Shown: positions 42,387 through 51,828, numbered from the stretch's first letter. The stretch: 64,000 bases of DNA from Ardenticatenaceae bacterium (GCA_020634565.1 JACKBN010000012.1:1-64000); one strand, 5' to 3'. A program made the numbers and translations. The notes: generated by a model not told the origin, from the letters alone.

Positions 42387-44111
42387 GTGTCTAACCCAGG
42401 AACAGTTGTTTACAATACGGCCGTTGAGGATTTCAAACGGGCCCGTCGGTCTGCGGCAATGCAGCAAATGATGGCTCGTTTGACTGGCGAATCGGCCGAT
42501 TTGTTGGCATACGACGATGTATGCCAGTTTGTGAAATCTTCAGATGGTGTCAAGCAGGGAATGCGCGAGATTCCGCTGGATGCCATTGTGGGCAGTGTGG
42601 GGCGCTTTCAAGATTTTACGCGCACCTTTTGGCCCAAAAATGACAGCGATGAAGAGCGATGGGTACGGGTAAAAACGGCCGTTAACCAGATGGTCGGTAT
42701 GCCCCCCATTGATGTATACAAGGTAGGCGATGTCTATTTTGTGATTGATGGCAACCATCGCGTTTCCATTGCGCGTCAGCTGGGTAGTGACACCATCACT
42801 GCCCGCGTTACGGAAGTAAAACTACGCGTGCCGCTTTCACCCGATGATGATCCCGACGAACTCATTTGCAAGGCACGGTATGCTGAATTTTTAGAAAAAA
42901 CAAATCTGGATATTTTGCGCCCGGACGCCAATTTGCTGCTGACCTTTTGCGGGCAGTACCAGTTGCTGCTGGATCAGATTGAGGCGCATGCGGAGCTGTT
43001 GGCCCAAAAGGGCGAGCCGGTGGATGAAGCAACGGCCGTTTGCCGTTGGTATGACCAGGTCTACGAGCCGGTGCTGCGCCACATTCAGGCGCAAGGCATC
43101 ATGCGGCTTTTCCCAGAACGCACCAGCGCCGATATGTACATTCTCTTTTCAGAGCGGCGTGCGGAGTTGGAGACGAACCTAGGCTGGGAGATTGAACCGG
43201 AAACGGCCGTTCTCCAAATTGCCACGGATGAAGTTGCCCGCCCCAAAGGAATTGCCGGCTGGCTGCAATCGTTGGTGCCGCTGGAACTGAGCGAGGGGCC
43301 GCCCCCTGGTCACTGGCGTGCGTTTCAGGCCACGCGCACGATGGGCCGCCTTTTTGCCGATTATCTGGTGGGCATTCGCGGCAGCGAAACCGACTGGCTG
43401 ATGCTGGACGAAATCATCAAGCTGGCCCAGCGTGACAATGATCGGCTGTTGGGGCTGCATGTGGTGCGCCAAGAAGATCAGCTGCTCAGCGTGGCTACGG
43501 CCGAAATTCGCGAGCGCTTTTTAGAGACGTGCGCGGCGGCGGGTATTGCTGCCGAGTTTGCCGTGGAGCTGGGCTCCGTGCGCGAAACGATCATTCGCCG
43601 GGCGGCATTTGCCGATTTGGTGGTGCTTAATCTGGCGCATCCGCCGGGGCCACAGCCGCGCGAACGGTTGGGCAACCGGTTTAACCAGCTGGTACAGCGC
43701 TGCCCGCGCCCGATTTTGGCGGTGCCCAGCCAAGCCGAAATCACGATGGATCGGGCGTTGCTTTCTTACGATGGCAGCCCTAAGGCGGATGAAGCGCTGT
43801 TTGTGGCCACTTATTTGGCATCCCGCTGGCCATTGACCTTGACCGTGGTGACGGTGGAAACGGAATATACGTCACGCGAGGCATTGACGCGGGCACGGGA
43901 TTATTTAACAGAACACGGCATCCAAAACGTAAACTATGTGTTGCGCCAGATGCCTATTGCTGAGGCCGTTTTGGAAACGGCCGTTGAATACGAAATTGAT
44001 TATCTCATCATGGGTGGCTTTGGTTTTAGACCCATGATGCACTTAATGTTAGGGAGTACCGTCGATACAATCTTGCGGAGGTTTAAACATCCGATTTTGA
44101 TTTGTCGATGA
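42387..44111 (+). CDS. ParB-like domain fused to two universal-stress (USP) domains, copy 1
   Basis: 574 aa, cytoplasmic. Residues 1-150 include a ParB/sulfiredoxin-like nuclease-fold motif (YKVGDVYFVIDGNHRVSIAR). A helical middle follows. Two USP-like domains (about 310-440 and 450-574) follow; the last contains LLSYDGSPKADEALFVATYL and the ATP-binding G-x2-G pattern MGGFGFRP...LGSTVDTILR. The GTG start at 42387 has AGGTAGG upstream, and a TATAAT box lies at 42343-42348. A paralogue follows 13 bp downstream. The role is unknown; the second USP domain probably binds ATP. Confidence 0.82.
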   Translation: MSNPGTVVYNTAVEDFKRARRSAAMQQMMARLTGESADLLAYDDVCQFVKSSDGVKQGMREIPLDAIVGSVGRFQDFTRTFWPKNDSDEERWVRVKTAVNQMVGMPPIDVYKVGDVYFVIDGNHRVSIARQLGSDTITARVTEVKLRVPLSPDDDPDELICKARYAEFLEKTNLDILRPDANLLLTFCGQYQLLLDQIEAHAELLAQKGEPVDEATAVCRWYDQVYEPVLRHIQAQGIMRLFPERTSADMYILFSERRAELETNLGWEIEPETAVLQIATDEVARPKGIAGWLQSLVPLELSEGPPPGHWRAFQATRTMGRLFADYLVGIRGSETDWLMLDEIIKLAQRDNDRLLGLHVVRQEDQLLSVATAEIRERFLETCAAAGIAAEFAVELGSVRETIIRRAAFADLVVLNLAHPPGPQPRERLGNRFNQLVQRCPRPILAVPSQAEITMDRALLSYDGSPKADEALFVATYLASRWPLTLTVVTVETEYTSREALTRARDYLTEHGIQNVNYVLRQMPIAEAVLETAVEYEIDYLIMGGFGFRPMMHLMLGSTVDTILRRFKHPILICR

Positions 44112-44124
44112 AGTTGTAACGGAA

Positions 44125-45864
44125 ATGAGCACAAACAATCCATATTATTATCAATCAGCGCTTGAAGATTTTAACCAGGCGCGCCGTCAGGCTGCGATGC
44201 AGCAGTTGTTATCCCGCTTTACGGGCGAACAGACCGAGCTGCTTTCGTATGATGATGTCAAACAAAAATTAAAGGTAACCAACGTTCGCGAACGTGGTTT
44301 GCAGGAAATCCCTGTCGATAAAATTATCGGCAGTGTGGGGCGCTACAAGGATTTTACCCGCAGCTTCCTGCCTAAAAGCGACATTGGGGGTGAGCGTTGG
44401 GCCAGAGTAAAAGCGGCCGTTTCTGATTTGGCTGGCTTGGCTCCGATTGAAGTGTATCAATTGGGCGACGCCTATTTTGTGATCGATGGCAATCACCGTG
44501 TTTCAATTGCGCGCCAACAGGATACGCCGACCATTTCTGCCTATGTCACCGAAGTGAAAACGCGCGTTCCGCTAACTGCCGAGGATGATCCCAACGAGAT
44601 TATTTGCAAAAGCCGGTACGCCGAGTTCCTGGAAAAAACTGATCTGGACCATTTGCGGCCTGACGCTGATTTGCTCATGACGTTCTGCGCCCATTATTCG
44701 CTGCTGCTGGATCATATTGACGTGCATCGGTACTACATGGGGCTGGATTTTCAGCGGGATGTTTCTTACGAGGAAGCGGTCGTGCATTGGTATGATGAAG
44801 TGTATCAGCCAGTGATTGAGCTGGTGCGCGAACAGGGCATCATGCGCAACTTTCCAGAGCGCACCGAGGCTGACATTTACACGCTGCTGGCTGAGCATCG
44901 TGCTGAATTGAAAGAGGCGTTGGGCTGGGAAGTTGATCCAGGAACGGCCGTTACCGACATGCAGCGCAAAAGAAGACCTGGCGCTGCTATTGCGCGTGTG
45001 TTGGAGGCTGTGGTTCCGGATGAACTGGAATTTGGCCCAGCGCCGGGTGTTTGGCGTGAGGAACGACTGTCTCGCCGTTCCGCCGATAATCTGTTTGACG
45101 AGACATTGGTGGCTATTTCCGGCCATCCAGATGATTGGCGGGTGCTGGATCAGGCGATTTTGTTGGCCCAGCGAGAGAACGGCCGTCTACGCGGCGTCTA
45201 TGTTTCTGAAAAAACTAGAGGTGAAGAAGATCAGGCGCTGGTGACGGAAATCTCCGACAAGTTTAAGTGGCTCACCACCGAAGCGGGTGTAGAGGCGAAC
45301 TTTAGCGTGGAGTGGGGAACCGTTGCCCGTCAGGTGGTGGCTCGCGCTGCTTTTTCTGATTTGGTGATGCTGGCTTTGAATCGCCCGCCCGGCCTTTCTA
45401 TTTTGGAGCGACTGGCCTCTGGTTTGCAAACCATCCTCAAACGCACGCCGCGTCCGGTAATGGTAGTGCCTACGGAGCCGTCACAGATGCAGCATGCTTT
45501 GTTAGCCTATGATGGCAGCCCCAAAGCGGAAGAAGCGCTGTTTGTGGCCACTTATCTGGCCAGCCGCTGGCAAATTGAGCTTTCGGTAGTGACGGTGAGC
45601 AGCAACGGCAACGGCAAGCTGGATGCGGCCAAACGGATTCAGTCTCGGGCTAAAACGTACCTGGATGTGGCTGGCGTTTCGGCCAACTACTACCTGCCCA
45701 TCGGCCCGGCAGCCCAATCGCTGCTAGAGGTGGCTGAGGCGCAAGAAACAGACTTGATGATCATGGGTGGCTTTGGGATGAGCTCGATGAAGAGCCTGGT
45801 GCTGGGCAGCACGCTGAACCGGGTATTGCTGGAGTACAAACGCCCCATTTTGATTTGCCGCTGA
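44125..45864 (+). CDS. ParB-like domain fused to two universal-stress domains, copy 2
   Basis: 579 aa, paralogue of the preceding gene with the same architecture: YQLGDAYFVIDGNHRVSIAR in the ParB-like part, and LLAYDGSPKAEEALFVATYL and MGGFGMSSMKSLVLGSTLNR in the last USP domain. The first USP domain (about 320-450) is more divergent. The two proteins align over their whole length, so this is a tandem duplication followed by divergence. Same transcript as copy 1. Confidence 0.82.
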   Translation: MSTNNPYYYQSALEDFNQARRQAAMQQLLSRFTGEQTELLSYDDVKQKLKVTNVRERGLQEIPVDKIIGSVGRYKDFTRSFLPKSDIGGERWARVKAAVSDLAGLAPIEVYQLGDAYFVIDGNHRVSIARQQDTPTISAYVTEVKTRVPLTAEDDPNEIICKSRYAEFLEKTDLDHLRPDADLLMTFCAHYSLLLDHIDVHRYYMGLDFQRDVSYEEAVVHWYDEVYQPVIELVREQGIMRNFPERTEADIYTLLAEHRAELKEALGWEVDPGTAVTDMQRKRRPGAAIARVLEAVVPDELEFGPAPGVWREERLSRRSADNLFDETLVAISGHPDDWRVLDQAILLAQRENGRLRGVYVSEKTRGEEDQALVTEISDKFKWLTTEAGVEANFSVEWGTVARQVVARAAFSDLVMLALNRPPGLSILERLASGLQTILKRTPRPVMVVPTEPSQMQHALLAYDGSPKAEEALFVATYLASRWQIELSVVTVSSNGNGKLDAAKRIQSRAKTYLDVAGVSANYYLPIGPAAQSLLEVAEAQETDLMIMGGFGMSSMKSLVLGSTLNRVLLEYKRPILICR

Positions 45865-45873
45865 TACGCTTTG

Positions 45874-46245
45874 ATGAATCCCTTTACCCGTTTCTTAAGC
45901 CAATGGTCCAAAAATCGCTCGCTGGCGGATTTTATTGCCCATTGGGATCGGCTGGAGAAGTTGGTGGTGCTGGTGCACCGGGAGAAGCTGCCTCTGGCCG
46001 AAGCGGAACCGGAATTTGCGGAAGTATGGCCCTGGCTGCGCCAGCGGTATGATCAGTGGGAAGAATGGTTACGGCCGTATTGGCAGCAAACCAAAGCCGC
46101 GGGTGAACTTACCCAAACAGATCCCTTTCAACTCCTCCTCGATTTAGAAAATCCGGCGGCAATTTTGGGCAACTGGCGCGCCATGCAGCATTTGCCTGCC
46201 GCCCGGGAAGCGCTCAACCGCTTCGTCCGCGATCAAGAAGCCTGA
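45874..46245 (+). CDS. hypothetical protein after the USP pair
   Basis: 123 aa from ATG 45874, 10 bp after the stop of USP copy 2. Trp-rich and helical (WDRLEKLVVLVHREKLPLAE; WPWLRQRYDQWEEWLRPYWQ). No signal peptide, no recognised domain. Likely co-transcribed with the two USP genes. Confidence 0.6.
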   Translation: MNPFTRFLSQWSKNRSLADFIAHWDRLEKLVVLVHREKLPLAEAEPEFAEVWPWLRQRYDQWEEWLRPYWQQTKAAGELTQTDPFQLLLDLENPAAILGNWRAMQHLPAAREALNRFVRDQEA

Positions 46246-46269
46246 ACAATCCCCTTTTGCTGAACACAA

Positions 46270-47337
46270 TTAATTGGGTGGTTTAACCACAAGCGTGGCG
46301 GCGGCCTCAAGTGCTAGGCTATTTCGCCCGATGACCTCCTGCCAGTTGCTGTAGCCAGCAGGCGGCTCGTACTGAAAACGGTGGGGATTGTAGCTGCCGG
46401 AAATGCCTGTCATAACGGCCGTTACATCCGTCGCCGCCCCTTTTACCCCATCATCCGTGGCGCGTGAGCCCACGTAAAAATCGTTGCCCGGCCAGGAAAC
46501 ATGGTCCCAGGCCACCACGCTGACCAGTTCGCAGTCGCTAAAGTCGTCGCCGTCTTCCTCGTAGGTGGTGGGGTGGCAGAGCTGGGGTTTGGTTTCATTG
46601 CCGTGGGTTAACGGCCGTACCAAGAAGCTCAACCCCGGCAAATTGATGCGTTCATTCTGGCATTCCTGATACGGATCGTAATAAACGGCGCGGATGTGGC
46701 TAAATGACGCTGCATGTCTGTAAACAAATGCCTGCAAGGCGCGCTTGAGCATCTCGCCTAGCTGCCCTTGGAATGGCCCGGCAAACATACCGCAGCCCAA
46801 CCCTGGCACGGTGATGAGTGCCTGTTTGCCCCGCTGCGCCATCTGTTCATTGATGTACAAAAAACCGGGCAGCAGCCGCCGCTCGTAGAGCGCAAAGTAC
46901 GCGTCTTCGTTAATGTGGCCGCTGCTGACCACTTCATGCCAGTCCGCAGGGGGATGGGAACGGCCGTTCCTCAACAGCGCGCCCGGCACAAACAGCAGCC
47001 AGCCAGTGAAGGGCGGCATGTGGACCTCTGGGTTGGTGTGACGGCCGTTGTCGTAAAAAGTGACCGGGGCGGCGACGCTGATGTCACCCAGTAGCCCCAG
47101 TTCAGTCAGATTCCAGTCAGAGCCATCGCCAGCCACAGCACTTTCAGCAAAGATTTGCGGCCGTTTGGTGCGTACCAGCTTCTCCAAAAATTGCGCCACT
47201 GTGAGTAAATGCAAATCTACATTGGCTAATTGCTGCTGCAAAAATGCGCCTGGTTGAATGCCCGCTCGCAGCTCATTGAGGTAGTCGCTGGCGCAGTCAT
47301 AGCTGATTTGACTAAGCAAAGTGGCATAGGCAGGCAT
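46270..47337 (-). CDS. hypothetical protein with a macro-domain-like motif
   Basis: 355 aa, no signal peptide or membrane segment. The stretch ALITVPGLGCGMFAGPFQGQ resembles the GCGxxAG phosphate-binding loop of macrodomains. A second half (CELVSVVAWDHVSWPGNDFY and VTAVMTGISGSYN) is unassigned. ADP-ribose binding is only a possibility. Followed four bases later on the transcript side by the DUF1003 gene. Confidence 0.5.
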   Translation of the reverse strand: MPAYATLLSQISYDCASDYLNELRAGIQPGAFLQQQLANVDLHLLTVAQFLEKLVRTKRPQIFAESAVAGDGSDWNLTELGLLGDISVAAPVTFYDNGRHTNPEVHMPPFTGWLLFVPGALLRNGRSHPPADWHEVVSSGHINEDAYFALYERRLLPGFLYINEQMAQRGKQALITVPGLGCGMFAGPFQGQLGEMLKRALQAFVYRHAASFSHIRAVYYDPYQECQNERINLPGLSFLVRPLTHGNETKPQLCHPTTYEEDGDDFSDCELVSVVAWDHVSWPGNDFYVGSRATDDGVKGAATDVTAVMTGISGSYNPHRFQYEPPAGYSNWQEVIGRNSLALEAAATLVVKPPN

Positions 47338-47341
47338 GGCG

Positions 47342-47800
47342 CTAACTTTCCTCGCGCTTCAAGTTCATATCGGCCAAGAGCTGGTGAATTTCAGTTAAAG
47401 CCTCGTTTTGGGCTTCCAGATGCTGCAAAATGGCGCGAATTTCTTCTTCCGCCTGTTTGTTGATGAGGAAATCGTTGTGGGCTTCCAGGCGGTCGCGGTT
47501 TGCCTGGCGGTTCTGGCTCATCATGATAATGGGGGCCGTAAAGGCGGCCTGCATGGAGAGGAATAGATTCATCAAAATGAACGGATACGGGTCCCAATGC
47601 TGCACCCAGGCGGTAATATTGAGGATGATCCAGATGATGAGCAGAACAAGCTGACCCAGAATAAAACCCCAGGAACCGACAATTTTGGCCACCCAATCCG
47701 CCGCGCGATCGCCCGTTGAAGCTTGTGCTTCATCGAGTTCATTGAGATTCTGCACGGGTTGGGACGTGTGGGTGAACGAGGGAAAGGTTGGTCGTTTCAT
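47342..47800 (-). CDS. DUF1003 membrane protein
   Basis: 152 aa. Typical DUF1003 layout: DWVAKIVGSWGFILGQLVLL and WDPYPFILMNLFLSMQAAFT form two helices, then the signature APIIMMSQNRQANRDR, then a cytoplasmic coiled coil (EEEIRAILQHLEAQNEALTE). Function unknown. Encoded between the macro-like protein and the M24 peptidase, all leftward. Confidence 0.9.
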   Translation of the reverse strand: MKRPTFPSFTHTSQPVQNLNELDEAQASTGDRAADWVAKIVGSWGFILGQLVLLIIWIILNITAWVQHWDPYPFILMNLFLSMQAAFTAPIIMMSQNRQANRDRLEAHNDFLINKQAEEEIRAILQHLEAQNEALTEIHQLLADMNLKREES

Positions 47801-47809
47801 AATCGAATC

Positions 47810-48898
47810 CTAGGGGATATTCGGTTCTTTGGGGCAGTGGGTCAGCGGCACCAGGCCATTTTCTGTCATCAGTGCGGTTTCTTCCAGGCGGATGCCAATG
47901 CCTTCGGGCAGGTAGCAGCCCGGCTCAATGGTGACCACCATGCCGACTTCGACCGTGTCCTCTTCAGAGGCGCGGGGCGAGAAGAAGGGGTCTTCATGAA
48001 TGTCCAGCCCCAAGCCGTGGCCCAGACCGTGGCCAAAATGCTCGCCGTGTCCGGCTCGCTCAAAAACGTCTCGGGCGATGGCGTCCACTTCTTTGAGGTT
48101 CATGCCGGGCTTGGCTTGCTCGAAAACGGCCGTTTGTGCCCTCAACACCAAATGATAAATCTCAAAATAACGGACGGATGCCTTTTCGCCGAGGTAAAAC
48201 GAGCGGGTCAGGTCGCTTTTGTAACCAGCCACCTGCGCCCCCATGTCCACAATGAGTGCGTCGCCTGCCTGTAAACGGCGGCCGCCGGGATGGTGATGGG
48301 GCAGCGGGCTATTGGGGCCAGTCGAGACGATGATGTCAAAAGCCAGCGCTTCAGCGCCAGCTTGCCGCAACGCTTTTTCTAGCTCCCAGGCGACCTCATA
48401 TTCGGTCAGGCCAACTTCAGCGATTTCGGGCACGCGGGCCATCACGTCATCCACAATGGCACACGCTTTTTGGATAGTTTCGATTTCAACGGCCGTTTTG
48501 ATCATGCGCAAGGGTTCGACCGTTTGTGGCAGGCGCACCCAGGTGATATTTTCCACCTGCTTTAGCTCCTCCATCTGGTCCAGCGTCGTGTATTTTGCCT
48601 CGACGCCGACCCGCTGCACGCCTGCTTCCGCCAAAAACTGGCGGGTTTCTGCCAACGTGCGCTGGTGCTTGAACAGGGTGAAGTTGGGAGCTTCGCGAGT
48701 GGCCTGGGTGAAGTAGCGAAAATCGGTGGCAATCAGCGCCTTATCGGCAGTGACGAGTAGCTGACCGTTGGAGCCGGTGAAGCCGCTTAACCAACGCCGG
48801 TTGGTGGGGCTGGCAATCAGCACCCCGTCTACCTTCCATTCGGCCAGTTTTTGGCGAACGGCCGTAATGCGCTCCTGAAAAATTGTTGAGTTATCCAT
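47810..48898 (-). CDS. pepQ: Xaa-Pro aminopeptidase, M24 family
   Basis: 362 aa. N-terminal creatinase-type domain (1-125) and pita-bread catalytic domain. All five metal ligands are visible: the two Asp in VDMGAQVAGYKSDLTRSF, His in HGLGHGLGLDIHEDPF, Glu in VVTIEPGCYLP and Glu in IRLEETALMT. Cleaves the N-terminal residue before Pro from peptides, or dipeptides, with Mn/Co. The symbol is approximate: pepP and pepQ types are not separable by eye. Confidence 0.92.
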   Translation of the reverse strand: MDNSTIFQERITAVRQKLAEWKVDGVLIASPTNRRWLSGFTGSNGQLLVTADKALIATDFRYFTQATREAPNFTLFKHQRTLAETRQFLAEAGVQRVGVEAKYTTLDQMEELKQVENITWVRLPQTVEPLRMIKTAVEIETIQKACAIVDDVMARVPEIAEVGLTEYEVAWELEKALRQAGAEALAFDIIVSTGPNSPLPHHHPGGRRLQAGDALIVDMGAQVAGYKSDLTRSFYLGEKASVRYFEIYHLVLRAQTAVFEQAKPGMNLKEVDAIARDVFERAGHGEHFGHGLGHGLGLDIHEDPFFSPRASEEDTVEVGMVVTIEPGCYLPEGIGIRLEETALMTENGLVPLTHCPKEPNIP

Positions 48899-48920
48899 AA
48901 ATTTTGAACCCTGAAGATTG

Positions 48921-48957
48921 TGATTGGGTAATTCAGTAACCCAATTGCCTAATTGTC
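48921..48957. repeat. small inverted repeat ATTGGGT/ACCCAAT
   Basis: ATTGGGT (48923-48929) and ACCCAAT (48939-48945), then CCTAATTG overlapping the stop of the next gene. Same AATTAC-type family as 50701-50768. Confidence 0.5.
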
Positions 48958-50673
48958 GATTTGCTCCAGCTCCGTCTCGAAAATGGCGCGGAGGATGGCC
49001 ACCATCGTGGCGTAGGTCGGGTCCATGCCAAAGTAAGACAGATTCTGCGAGCCTAAATTTTTACCCTTGCTAAACGGCGTGTCCGAAGCGTAGTGCAAAA
49101 TGCCAACGGGGAACGGACTGCTGTACAAATTCACCAGTTCATTCGAGGGGTGCCGTTTGGGGCGCACCATCTCGTAAATGCCGCTGAGATACGGCCCAGC
49201 CTCCATCTCCATGTCCGTGTACCCTTCCTGGTAAAAGACCGACATGTAGCCTTCGTTTTGCAGGAAAGTGCCGGGTACGGTAATCGCTTTCTGGTTATCC
49301 ATGACGGTGCCATACACCAGATAGGGGGCCACATCGTCGGCGGCAAAGCAGTTGTCGAACAGGTAAGTGTTGAGCGAATGTTCATCGTGTACCACGCTGG
49401 GGATCATGATGTCGCCGATACGGCCGTTTAGCGTCGCTGCTTTGCCCATAATGTACACGCCGCGCACTTCAGCAATGTTCCGGGCAATCTCCGTGAGCAC
49501 CTGATAGGCAGCCATGCCCAACGGATAATCAATGTTAACAATCAGCGCTTCGCTTTTTTGCAGCTGCTCAATTTGCGGCAGGCTGAGGCGACTATCCATG
49601 CGTTGCAGATCGATTGTGTTAATGGGAATCACCTGCACTTCGATGTCAAACGCATGCTCGCTGGGAATGCGAACCAGACCCACATCGCGCTCGGCTTGTA
49701 GCCGTGCGGCCGTTACTTCAGGATTGTCTTGCTCTAACTTTTTGAGCGCGTAATAGAGAAAATTCTCCCGGCTGCTGGGCACGTTTCGTTCCAGAATGTC
49801 ATGATACTCTTGTTGCAGATCTGCTGAACCATTTTCATGGATATACGCTTTAATTTGCTCCTCGATGTGCAAAGCATAGCCACTGAGCAAGTTGGGCAGG
49901 CTGTGGGTGTTGCTGGAGACAAAATAGACCGGGCGATCGGGCATGATAATGTCCGGCAGGAAGCGTTCAACATTGCGCCACCAGCGGCGCGTGGCCCGCT
50001 TGTAATCGGCCAGCGATCCGGCCAGTGAGCGAATTGACAGCTCTTGTTTGGTTTGGGCGATGTTGAGGAATTTTTCGGCCGTTTTTTCGCCCCACACCTG
50101 GCACAGACGCTGCAAATCTTCTACGGGAATTTCGGTCATGTGGGCCAGACGCACCAGGCTGTTGCCAGAGGGGATGCCGCCCTTTGTGTCCCGAATGCGC
50201 TCCAACTCCTTAATGACATTCTCTTTATCCAAAAGTCGTCGCAGCTTGCGCCGCTCAATCTGGTAAGCCACCAGAATGGGTACGATGTCATCAATATCGG
50301 AGCGGCTGGCGATGTAGACGGCCAGCTGGTCTTTGCCATCAAAAAAGCTGCGGCGACGGCGACCCGGAGCGCTAACCTGCTGCCATCTCTCTACGTTGGG
50401 GAACCCATGTTGGGCAAATACCTGTTCCGACTGTCCCATGATGATCAGCCGCAGCTGGTCCAGACATTTGGGCATGCGCAGGATGGCATAAATGAAGGCG
50501 GCCATGTCGGGCTTTGGCCCATCGGCAAAAATGTGCAGGGCCGAATTCATTCGCTTGTGTGCTTCGATGAGGGTTTTAATTTGCACTTCGCGGCTGCTGC
50601 GCAGCAGAGAGTAATAGGTGCGGAGGTAGAGATTAATTTCTTCGTTGCCAGAAGTAGGTACAGTTCGGTCCAT
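48949..50673 (-). CDS. unknown protein with nucleosidase-like C-terminal half
   Basis: 574 aa, no signal peptide. The N-terminal half (about 1-320) is helical and basic and not recognised. The C-terminal half (about 370-574) reads like a nucleoside phosphorylase/nucleosidase fold: GVYIMGKAATLNGRIGDIMI, then VPGTFLQNEGYMSV, then TDMEMEAGPYLSGIYE, where the M-E-M-E-A resembles the substrate-binding MEMEA of that superfamily. No function claimed. It lies between selD and the M24 peptidase, with repeats at both junctions. Confidence 0.55.
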   Translation of the reverse strand: MDRTVPTSGNEEINLYLRTYYSLLRSSREVQIKTLIEAHKRMNSALHIFADGPKPDMAAFIYAILRMPKCLDQLRLIIMGQSEQVFAQHGFPNVERWQQVSAPGRRRRSFFDGKDQLAVYIASRSDIDDIVPILVAYQIERRKLRRLLDKENVIKELERIRDTKGGIPSGNSLVRLAHMTEIPVEDLQRLCQVWGEKTAEKFLNIAQTKQELSIRSLAGSLADYKRATRRWWRNVERFLPDIIMPDRPVYFVSSNTHSLPNLLSGYALHIEEQIKAYIHENGSADLQQEYHDILERNVPSSRENFLYYALKKLEQDNPEVTAARLQAERDVGLVRIPSEHAFDIEVQVIPINTIDLQRMDSRLSLPQIEQLQKSEALIVNIDYPLGMAAYQVLTEIARNIAEVRGVYIMGKAATLNGRIGDIMIPSVVHDEHSLNTYLFDNCFAADDVAPYLVYGTVMDNQKAITVPGTFLQNEGYMSVFYQEGYTDMEMEAGPYLSGIYEMVRPKRHPSNELVNLYSSPFPVGILHYASDTPFSKGKNLGSQNLSYFGMDPTYATMVAILRAIFETELEQIDN

Positions 50674-50700
50674 AGTTTTTGTGGGAGATTTGGGTTGGCG

Positions 50701-50768
50701 GTAATTAGTAATTGGGTAATTGAGTAATTAGCTTGGTCAATTACCTAATTACTTAATTACTCAATTAC
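50701..50768. repeat. AATTAC/GTAATT palindromic array between selD and the 574-aa gene
   Basis: GTAATTAGTAATTGGGTAAT and further units to the left are mirrored by ACCTAATTACTTAATTACTC on the right. The array overlaps the last codons and stop of selD (50757). Confidence 0.68.
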
Positions 50769-51800
50769 ATGAATAAAGCCCTCGCCTTCGGTGACGTGGC
50801 CGATGCGTACGGCCGTTTCGCAATGTGCCACAAACGTGTCCACCTGATCGGCAGGCAGGGCTACCAGCAGGCCGCCGGAGGTTTCCGGGGTCATCAGCAT
50901 GTCCTGAACGAGCTGGCTGACGCCGGGGCCAAATTTGGTCCACGGGCCAAAATATTCCAGATTGCGCCCCATGCCGCCGGGGAATGCGCCCGCTTCGCCA
51001 TAGCGCAGTGCGCCGGGCAGCCAGGGCAGCGCCTCTAGCTGCATGTGGAAATCCACTTCAGCCAGATGGGCCATCTCGTGCGCGTGGCCAATCAGGCCAA
51101 AACCGGTGATGTCCGTGAGGCTGTGGGCCTGGGCCAATTGGGCGGCTTCGGCGGCGGCTTTGTTGAGCACTTTCATGCTAGCAACGGCTATCTCCACATC
51201 TGCCTCGTCCGTAATGCCATTTTTGAGCGCGGTGGTCACCACGCCCACGCCCAACGGTTTGGTCAGCAGCAGCACGTCGCCCGGTTGGGCACCACCTTTG
51301 GGCTTCACTTTGTCGGGGTGAATAAGACCGGTGACGGCTAGGCCATATTTAGGCTCTTTGTCGTTGACGCTGTGGCCGCCGGCAATGACCGCCCCTGCTT
51401 CGGCTACTTTTTCCGCGCCGCCGCGCAAAATCTCGCTCAGCACGTCCATGCCCAGGTTGTCTGGGAAGGCGACCAGGTTGATGGCAAACAGTACTTGCCC
51501 GCCCATGGCGTAGATGTCCGACATGGCGTTGGCGGCGGCAATCGCGCCAAAGTCGTACGGATCATCAACGACAGGTGGGAAGAAGTCCATCGTGTTGACA
51601 ATGGCTTGCTGCTCGTTGAGTTGGTAAACGGCCGCATCATCTGCTTTGGCCAAACCCACCAGCAGCTCCGGATAATCTTCCGGCTTGAACAGTTTGCGCA
51701 GGGGCGCAATCGCTTGAGCCAGGTCCCCTGGCCCCAGTTTAGACGCTCAACCGGCGCAGCTGGCGTAAGACGTCAGCCGGATTTGTTTGGCAGTGGTCAT
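50757..51800 (-). CDS. selD: selenide, water dikinase, itself a selenoprotein (in-frame UGA)
   Basis: 347 aa when read from ATG 51798-51800 through an in-frame TGA at codon 18 (51747-51749). The N terminus is RLTSYASCAG-U-ASKLGPGD: Sec stands at the catalytic position where other SelD proteins have Cys or Sec in the CAGC/U-A-K motif. The remainder is the AIRS-like ATP-binding fold (GLAKADDAAVYQLN, MDFFPPVVDDPYDFG, VIAGGHSVNDKEPKYG, LTDITGFGLIGHAHEM). Automatic callers start at 51659 and lose about 47 residues. Makes selenophosphate from selenide and ATP for Sec-tRNA. selA, selB and selC are not in the window. Confidence 0.9.
51717..51733 (-). promoter_or_regulatory. bacterial SECIS-like hairpin after the selD UGA
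   Basis: GGCCAGG-GGA-CCTGGCT folds as a 7-bp stem (one G-U) with loop GGA. The loop begins about 20 nt after the TGA, within the usual 16-37 nt window for bacterial SECIS elements. A Sec-inserting SelB would bind it. Confidence 0.65.
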
Positions 51801-51828
51801 GAAGTTTCCTTTGTCACTTGTACAAAAG

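Noticed and set aside
50757..51659. SelD as a 300-aa protein starting at 51659
   Set aside because: It loses the conserved catalytic N terminus, which is present upstream if the TGA is read as Sec.
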